A stretch of 10,997 bases of DNA from JASFQI01 sp050115555. Its GTDB lineage: Bacteria; Desulfobacterota; DSM-4660; Desulfatiglandales; HGW-15. Position numbers and translations under genes: made by a program. The stretch lies in assembly GCA_050115555.1 (NCBI GenBank), contig JASFQI010000151.1, positions 1 to 10,997 of the forward strand, given 5' to 3'. Shown here piece by piece: positions 6,325-10,997 of the stretch. Each line of letters starts with the position of its first letter. The stretch's first letter is position 1. Below the pieces are notes generated by a model. That model did no database searches. It was not told where the DNA came from and saw only the letters and a program-made list of their open reading frames with translations.

Positions 6325-8004
6325 ATGGCATACGAGGTGATCGCGAGGAAGTGGCGTCCGCAGGTCTTTGAGGACGTCGTGGGCCAGGATCACATCACAG
6401 GGACCCTGGTCAACGCCATCAAGACGGACCGGCTCGCCCACGCCTACCTCTTCAGCGGGGCCCGTGGTGTGGGAAAGACCTCCGTGGCCCGCATCCTGGC
6501 CAAGGCCATGAACTGCACCGAGACAAAAGAGCCTGGCGTCCCATGCAATCAATGCAGCTCCTGCATCGAGATCACGAACGGCTCGTCCGTGGATGTGCAG
6601 GAGATCGACGGCGCCTCGAATCGTGGAATCGACGAGATTCGAGAGCTTCGGGAAAACATCCGGTACATGCCCTCGTCGAGTCGTTATCGCATTTACATCA
6701 TCGACGAGGTGCACATGCTCACCAAGGAGGCGTTCAATGCACTCCTCAAGACCCTCGAAGAACCGCCCGCCCACGCGAAGTTTTTTTTCGCCACCACCGA
6801 GCCGCACAAGGTCCCCATCACGATCCTTTCCCGCTGTCAGCGATTCGATTTCAAGCGGATTCCACCGGCCCTGATCGTGGCTCAGCTCGAGAAGATCGTA
6901 AAGAGCGAGGGGCTTCGGATCTCTCGAGAGGGTCTCGCCTTGATCGCGCGGGAGGCCCAGGGTGGGATGCGGGACGCCGAGAGCCTTCTCGACCAGGTCG
7001 TCTCCTTTACCGGCCCTGAGGTGGAGGACCATCAGATCACGGACATCCTCGGGATCGTGGATCGAGACCTGATCTTCGAGGCCTCGCGGGCCGTGGTGGA
7101 AGGAGATGCAGGGGCATGCATTCAGCTCGTTGAGAGACTCTACGATCGGGGATACGACATCAAGACGTTTTACCAGTCTCTCATGGAGCAGTTCAGACAT
7201 CTCCTGGTCAGTCTGGTGGCACCCGATGCAGGAATCATCGACATGACCGAGAGTGACCGGGAAGAGCTTCGGAAGCAGGCCGGGAAGGCGGGGCGGGAGA
7301 AGATTCAACAGGTGCTGAGCCTGCTGATTCGCCGGGAGGAGGACCTTCGGTTTACGGCCAATCCGCGGTTGATTCTGGAGGCCCTTCTGATCAAGCTCTG
7401 TCACATGGGAGAGGTCCTGGGGTTTGACGAGCTCATGGCCAAGCTCGAAACCCTGGAGCAGCGCATCGGTGAGGGAGGCGTGACCCCGTACGTGCCCTCC
7501 GAGGAACCCGGCAAAGGCGCCGTCCGAGAGCCCGCAGGGTCCGGTCGAGGGGAGTCGGAGCCAACCAGGACCGAAGCGCCGGCGCAGACCGGGCAAGGGG
7601 AAGGATGGGAGGGGTTCCTGTCCTTTCTGGCATCCAAAAACCGGGCCATGGCCAATGTGCTTCGGGATTGGGGATTTGTGGACCTGGACGGGGACACGCT
7701 CACGATTCGGCGGGGAGAGAACCCTTTCTCCTCCTCCTATCTCGACGACCCGGATCGGCTCGAGCAGTTTCAATCGTTTGCAGGGACATACTTCGGGCGG
7801 TCGTTGAACGTACGAATCACCGGGGTGCGCGCGCCCAAGGCAGGGAAGACGGAATCGAAATCCGCGAACAAGGAGGTGAAGGAGACCGATTCACGGAAAG
7901 ACCTTCCAAAGCCTGTTCAGGACGTGCTTCAGATTTTTCAGGGGGAGGTTCGGGAGGAGATTCCCTCCGGTCAGGACAAGGCCGAGGGACCGGATCGCTC
8001 CTAG
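6325..8004 (+). CDS. dnaX: DNA polymerase III subunits gamma/tau (clamp-loader ATPase)
   Basis: This 559-residue motor subunit of the clamp loader opens the beta sliding clamp and, as tau, ties the polymerase cores to the helicase. The AAA+ domain is complete: the AYEVIARKWRP start, Walker A GARGVGKTS (45-53), zinc cysteines C64, C74, C77 and C80, Walker B with DEVHML (127-132), sensor 1 around FFFATTEPHK (153-162), the SRC arginine finger (169-171) and sensor 2 GGMRDAESLLDQ near 219-230. Domain III runs to about 385. A Gly/Glu/Pro-rich linker (about 391-427) leads to a tau-type C-terminal domain with WGFVDLDGDTLTI. AAGGA (6310-6314) lies 10 bases before the ATG. I found no A-run slippery site like that of E. 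coli, so a shorter gamma form is not indicated. The gene is followed 18 bases later by ybaB. Confidence 0.97.
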   Translation: MAYEVIARKWRPQVFEDVVGQDHITGTLVNAIKTDRLAHAYLFSGARGVGKTSVARILAKAMNCTETKEPGVPCNQCSSCIEITNGSSVDVQEIDGASNRGIDEIRELRENIRYMPSSSRYRIYIIDEVHMLTKEAFNALLKTLEEPPAHAKFFFATTEPHKVPITILSRCQRFDFKRIPPALIVAQLEKIVKSEGLRISREGLALIAREAQGGMRDAESLLDQVVSFTGPEVEDHQITDILGIVDRDLIFEASRAVVEGDAGACIQLVERLYDRGYDIKTFYQSLMEQFRHLLVSLVAPDAGIIDMTESDREELRKQAGKAGREKIQQVLSLLIRREEDLRFTANPRLILEALLIKLCHMGEVLGFDELMAKLETLEQRIGEGGVTPYVPSEEPGKGAVREPAGSGRGESEPTRTEAPAQTGQGEGWEGFLSFLASKNRAMANVLRDWGFVDLDGDTLTIRRGENPFSSSYLDDPDRLEQFQSFAGTYFGRSLNVRITGVRAPKAGKTESKSANKEVKETDSRKDLPKPVQDVLQIFQGEVREEIPSGQDKAEGPDRS

Positions 8005-8007
8005 TAG

Positions 8008-8014
8008 AAGGAGG
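8008..8014 (+). promoter_or_regulatory. strong Shine-Dalgarno site that fixes the GTG start of ybaB
   Basis: AAGGAGG lies 8 bases before the GTG at 8023, an ideal distance. It selects GTG over the in-frame ATG at 8038, which has only a purine-rich stretch (AAAGGG) directly against it. Confidence 0.75.
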
Positions 8015-8022
8015 AAATCGAC

Positions 8023-8358
8023 GTGAAAGGGAAAGGGATGCCCAACATGGGCAACATTCTAAAGCAGGCCCAGCAGTTTCAGTCCAAGATGGCCAAGCTC
8101 CAGGAGGAGCTGGGGGAGAAAACCGTCGAGGCCACATCCGGTGGGGGCATGGTCACGGTCGTGGCCAATGGAAAGCAGGAGATCGTATCCATTCGGATCG
8201 AGCCCGAAGTGGTGGACCCCGAGGACGTGGACATGCTTCAGGATCTGATCCAGGCTGCGGTGAACGATGCCATGACTCGAGCCAAGGAGATGGTCAACGA
8301 GGAAATGGGCAAGCTCACGAGTGGCATGAACCTGCCGAACATCCCCGGACTGATGTAG
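8023..8358 (+). CDS. ybaB: YbaB/EbfC family nucleoid-associated protein
   Basis: This small DNA-binding protein of 111 residues forms dimers in the family and helps organise the nucleoid. Recognisable features are GNILKQAQQFQSKMAKLQEE (about 10-29), the long first helix; a beta region with TVEATSGGGMVTVVANGKQEI (two glycine-rich turns) and IRIEPEVVDPEDVDMLQDL; a second helix, AVNDAMTRAKEMVNEEM; and a short C-terminal tail ending NIPGLM. Length and layout match the family (about 100-115). The start is the GTG set by the strong ribosome site just upstream. It sits between dnaX and recR, the normal order of this cluster, and is very likely co-transcribed with dnaX. Confidence 0.96.
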   Translation: MKGKGMPNMGNILKQAQQFQSKMAKLQEELGEKTVEATSGGGMVTVVANGKQEIVSIRIEPEVVDPEDVDMLQDLIQAAVNDAMTRAKEMVNEEMGKLTSGMNLPNIPGLM

Positions 8359-8396
8359 CAGGGGAGCCTCGGCGAATATCGTCGGGTTGGAAGAGG

Positions 8397-8425
8397 CATG
8401 GGCCGATGGCGGCTCACCGGCCATG
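8397..8425 (+). other. bulged hairpin in the ybaB-recR spacer
   Basis: CATG plus GCCG (8397-8405, with one bulged G) pairs with CGGC plus CATG (8418-8425) around a loop of about 12 bases. It falls 37 bases before recR. No T run follows. It could tune recR expression inside the operon or be chance in GC-rich DNA. Confidence 0.25.
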
Positions 8426-8461
8426 GCTTCTGTCCTGCCCCGAACCTTTGGACGGAGAAAT

Positions 8462-9067
8462 ATGGGCATTTATCCTCCGCCCCTCGAGCGGCTGATCGAG
8501 CAGCTCACGCGGCTTCCCGGGATCGGGCAAAAGTCCGCCGCTCGCGTGGCCCTTTACATTCTGAAGGAGGATCGAAGCCTGGCCGAGGGACTGGCTCAGA
8601 GCCTCCTGGACGTCAAGGACCGGATTCGATTCTGCTCCACCTGTTTCAACTTTACGGATGAGGACCCCTGCACGATCTGCCGGGATCCCCGGCGGGCCAA
8701 CGGTTCGATCTGTGTGGTGGAGGGTCCCGGGGACCAGTTGGCCATCGAGGAGAGCGGCGTGTTCCAGGGACGCTACCACGTACTGCAGGGTGTGCTTTCT
8801 CCCCTGGACGGCATCGGCCCCGACGCTCTCAGGATCGGTGAGCTTGTCGCTCGTATCGATCGCGAAGGTATTCAGGAGGTGATCCTCGCCACAAACCCCA
8901 CAACCGAGGGGGAAACCACGGCCTCGTATCTGGCAGACGTCCTGCGCCGAAAAGAGGTTCGCGTCACGCGGATCTCGCTGGGTGTGCCCATGGGAGGAGA
9001 TTTGAAATACATGGACGCCATGACCGTGCAGCACGCCTTGAAAAGCCGTGTTCCCGTGCCCTCATGA
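8462..9067 (+). CDS. recR: recombination mediator RecR
   Basis: This 201-residue protein acts with RecO (and RecF) to load RecA on single-stranded DNA at gaps. All family parts are present: the helix-hairpin-helix LTRLPGIGQKSAAR (15-28), the C4 zinc finger C58, C61, C70, C73, a Toprim domain with the key glutamate in CVVEGPGD (E87), HVLQGVLSPLDGIGPD, and the C-terminal LGVPMGGDLKYMD. The ATG at 8462 is chosen because RecR proteins begin this close to the hairpin motif. GGAG (8454-8457) lies only 4 bases upstream, shorter than ideal; the frame is open back to 8387 but that part is not conserved. The 103-base gap after ybaB is larger than the other gaps in the cluster. The stop overlaps the next ATG. 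Confidence 0.97.
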   Translation: MGIYPPPLERLIEQLTRLPGIGQKSAARVALYILKEDRSLAEGLAQSLLDVKDRIRFCSTCFNFTDEDPCTICRDPRRANGSICVVEGPGDQLAIEESGVFQGRYHVLQGVLSPLDGIGPDALRIGELVARIDREGIQEVILATNPTTEGETTASYLADVLRRKEVRVTRISLGVPMGGDLKYMDAMTVQHALKSRVPVPS

Positions 9068-10470
9068 TTTCCGATCCGATTCTACGTGACCTCGCCGAGA
9101 TCGTGGGTCCCACCCACCTGACCACGGAACCCGACGATCTCGCCGCACACGCATCGGACGCCACCCGACTCACCTATCTGCCCCATGCCGTCGTGTTTCC
9201 GGTGGACTCTCACGAGGTGTCCCGCATCCTCGCCCTGGCGAGCAGGGAACGGTTCCCTGTCATCCCTAGAGGCGCGGGCACCGGACAGAGCGGGGGGGCC
9301 TTGCCCGTTCAGGGCGGGCTCGTCCTGGCCATGGACCGGTTCACGCGCATTGTTGGGATCGATGAGGAAAACCTGGTCGCCCGGGTGGAGCCTGGCGTCA
9401 TCACGGCCCACCTCCAGGAGGCGGTGGAGGCGCGAGGCCTTTTTTACCCGCCGGACCCGGCAAGCATCCACATCTCGACCATCGGCGGCAATGTGGCCGA
9501 GTGCGCAGGGGGCCTGCGCGCGGTCAAGTACGGCGTGACGCGGGACTACGTCCTGGGGCTGGAGGCGGTTCTCCCCACGGGAGAGATTATCCGCACGGGT
9601 GTGGCTACGGCCAAGGGTGTGGTGGGGTACGACCTCACCCGTCTCCTGGTGGGCTCCGAAGGAACCCTGGCCGTGATCACGGAGATCGTGCTTCGGCTGA
9701 TCCCCCTGCCCGAGGCCAAAAAAACCATGCTGGCCTTTTTCGAAGACCTGGCCGTAGCGGTCCGGGCGGTGTCCACCCTCATTAGAAGCCGGATCGTTCC
9801 CACGACCCTGGAGTTCCTGGACCGGGTGTGCATCGAGTGCGTGCGTGAAGACATGGGGATCGCTGTGCCCGAAGGCGCCACAGCCCTTCTCCTCATCGAG
9901 GTGGACGGGGATGAGACGCTCGTGGCCAGGGATGCGGAGCGGGTTCGGGAGATCGTCCGTCAAGCCGGGGCGACCCGGTTTCTGGAGGCCCGGGACCCGG
10001 TCGAGGCCGAGCGGCTCTGGGAAGCGAGGCGGAACGTATCCCCCGCCCTTCAGGGGCTGAGGCCGGGCAAGGTCAGCGAGGACGTGGTGGTCCCCCGAAG
10101 CCGGCTGGCCGATCTCGTGGCTCACCTGCAGGACCTTTCTCGGGAACACGGTCAGCCCATTGCCGCATTCGGGCACGCAGGGGACGGGAACATTCACGTC
10201 CACATCCTCCTGGACCCGGACGTGCCCGAGGAGCGCGAGAACACGGAGCGCATCGTACAGGCCCTTTTCGAGGAGGTGATTCGCATGGGCGGGACGCTTT
10301 CAGGCGAGCATGGGGTGGGGATCACCAAGTCACGGTATCTTCACCTGGAGCTCTCCCCGCCGGTCCAGGGGCTCATGCGCCGCCTGAAGCAGTCGTTCGA
10401 CCCTCACGGCATTCTCAATCCCGGCAAAATCTTTCCCGAGCCCGTTCCCTCCGGCACGATACAGAACTGA
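9064..10470 (+). CDS. GlcD-type FAD-linked oxidase (glycolate/D-lactate dehydrogenase family)
   Basis: This 468-residue flavoprotein belongs to the VAO/GlcD family, which oxidises 2-hydroxy acids such as glycolate, D-lactate or 2-hydroxyglutarate. The FAD-binding domain (about 41-178) carries VIPRGAGTGQSGGALP near 66-81 and the HISTIGGNVAECAGG segment near 139-153. The FAD-oxidase C-terminal domain (about 215-458) carries GHAGDGNIHVH (370-380), GEHGVG (414-419) and the closing NPGKIF (452-457). Length matches GlcD (about 460-500). It begins inside the recR stop (ATGA, 9064-9067), so it is translationally coupled to an unrelated repair gene. The usual GlcE/GlcF or iron-sulfur partner is not seen in the 527 bases downstream. 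The exact substrate cannot be told from the sequence, so no symbol is given. Confidence 0.92.
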   Translation: MISDPILRDLAEIVGPTHLTTEPDDLAAHASDATRLTYLPHAVVFPVDSHEVSRILALASRERFPVIPRGAGTGQSGGALPVQGGLVLAMDRFTRIVGIDEENLVARVEPGVITAHLQEAVEARGLFYPPDPASIHISTIGGNVAECAGGLRAVKYGVTRDYVLGLEAVLPTGEIIRTGVATAKGVVGYDLTRLLVGSEGTLAVITEIVLRLIPLPEAKKTMLAFFEDLAVAVRAVSTLIRSRIVPTTLEFLDRVCIECVREDMGIAVPEGATALLLIEVDGDETLVARDAERVREIVRQAGATRFLEARDPVEAERLWEARRNVSPALQGLRPGKVSEDVVVPRSRLADLVAHLQDLSREHGQPIAAFGHAGDGNIHVHILLDPDVPEERENTERIVQALFEEVIRMGGTLSGEHGVGITKSRYLHLELSPPVQGLMRRLKQSFDPHGILNPGKIFPEPVPSGTIQN

Positions 10471-10490
10471 GGCACGTTCCCCTGAGGAAT

Positions 10491-10760
10491 GCCGGCTCCG
10501 GAGGGAGCCCCTTTCCTCGCTCCCGGTCTCCCTGCCTGGTGATGGCACAGGGTTGCGGCTGGGGGATTCCTGCCCCCTCCGCGTTCCATCCCCGCCCCTG
10601 TTGCCCGTCATGTCGGGAATGGACGGATTCTGCCTACCCTTTCAACTCTTCAAATTTTTCCCAGGGCGGGGAGTGGCCGCGGTTTCCCCCAGCTGCAACC
10701 CTGGCCATCACGAAGGCCTCCCGCCAGATCGCTCGGAAAGGGGCACCCTCCTGCGCCTGC
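10491..10760. repeat. large imperfect inverted repeat (two arms of about 100-110 bases)
   Basis: The left arm (10491-10600), read on the minus strand, matches the right arm (10661-10760) read on the plus strand. By hand alignment the outer 80 columns agree at roughly three quarters, in conserved blocks: CCCCCAGC-GCAACCCTG with GCCATCAC next to the centre, and GGAAAGGGGC-CCCTCC near the outer end. The middle block is weaker. The inner ends also match (CAGGG, CGGGGA and TGG, with single-base gaps). The centre, about 10601-10660, is unpaired and includes a short A+T-rich patch. A 7-base direct repeat, CCTGAGG, lies just outside (10481-10487 and 10793-10799). It could be a pair of inverted intergenic repeats, a MITE-like element or a long structured RNA. 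Confidence 0.7.
10494..10515 (+). terminator. possible weak terminator hairpin after the oxidase gene
   Basis: GGCTCC (10494-10499) pairs perfectly with GGAGCC (10504-10509) around a 4-base loop, 23 bases after the stop codon. Only CCTTTCC follows, not a true T run, so intrinsic termination would be weak. The hairpin also forms the outer end of the large inverted repeat and may simply be part of it. Confidence 0.3.
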
Positions 10761-10997
10761 GTGCCGCTTTCCGCCTTTTCATTATCCGCGCACCTGAGGG
10801 GTAGGGCGTACGGGAACCCTGGGCTTCGGCATGGAGATCCCTGTGGATCCGGGCGGAGGGATGGGGAGGGCGATCGTGACCTCGCGTGAAGGGCCTCGTC
10901 TTCGCCGGACTTCTCCGTGGGGGACCCCCTGGCCAGTCCCCGCCGGACGGGTGCGACGATGAAGGGGAATACGTCACGAACAGCGCAGGCAGAGTTC

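Larger units (their letters stand above)
10471..10997. other. 527-base region with no convincing gene
   Basis: The open frames here are short, rich in Pro, Arg and Ser as expected of GC-rich non-coding DNA, and have no clear ribosome site. The main content is the large inverted repeat at 10491-10760. Further right, a small hairpin pairs GGGGAC (10920-10925) with GTCCCC (10936-10941). An ATG at 10959 opens a frame to the window edge, but only 13 codons are visible and there is no good ribosome site, so I do not call a gene. Confidence 0.6.

Noticed and set aside
6781..6788. Run of eight T's in dnaX as a slippage site
   Set aside because: It encodes the conserved FFFATTE segment of sensor 1. 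Slippage here would cut the ATPase at about 155 residues, not give a gamma-like form.
6106..7773. Long minus-strand open frame of 555 codons
   Set aside because: It is antisense to dnaX and tRNA-Ser and has no recognisable domain; the sense strand carries all AAA+ motifs.
8387..8461. Longer recR with an upstream start
   Set aside because: The frame is open back to 8387, but RecR proteins begin at MGIYPPPLE-like sequence and the upstream codons are unconserved in character.
10539..10889. Plus-strand frame of 116 codons in the right-hand gap
   Set aside because: It runs through the inverted repeat, has no good ribosome site, and its Pro/Ser/Arg-rich peptide has no recognisable family.

Overview
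The window is GC-rich and densely coded, with ten protein genes, one tRNA and two gene-poor stretches. It looks like a chromosomal piece from a free-living Gram-negative bacterium. The substrate-binding protein has a signal peptide, which implies a periplasm. The fused arsenosugar-type glycosyltransferase and the GlcD-type oxidase would fit a Desulfobacterota (deltaproteobacterial) genome, but that placement is inference and was not tested against any database.

Left block (1-4247, plus strand): one tightly packed operon. It holds the 3' end of an ABC ATPase gene with a TOBE-like tail, a YnjB-type periplasmic binding protein, two separate inner-membrane permeases and a membrane sterol desaturase/fatty-acid hydroxylase family protein. 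The last three genes are joined by 4-base ATGA overlaps. The substrate of the transporter is unknown. The operon appears to end at a hairpin plus seven T's that overlaps the desaturase stop codon.

Middle (4266-5642, minus strand): a convergent gene for a two-domain glycosyltransferase fusion, combining the DUF2064/TIGR04282 and TIGR04283 types. An A+T-richer, apparently non-coding stretch of about 490 bases (5643-6134) follows, with a candidate sigma-70 promoter. Then comes tRNA-Ser(GGA) with an encoded CCA end.

Right block (6325-10470, plus strand): dnaX (DNA polymerase III gamma/tau), ybaB/ebfC (nucleoid-associated protein) and recR (recombination mediator). This is the widely conserved replication-repair cluster, often seen next to tRNA-Ser. 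A GlcD-type FAD-linked oxidase gene follows, starting inside the recR stop codon.

Right edge (10471-10997): no convincing gene. Its main content is a large imperfect inverted repeat, two arms of about 100-110 bases around a roughly 60-base centre. This is the least explained structure in the window. Most of the rest is ordinary core and transport content. I found no CRISPR array, transposase, phage gene or defence system.
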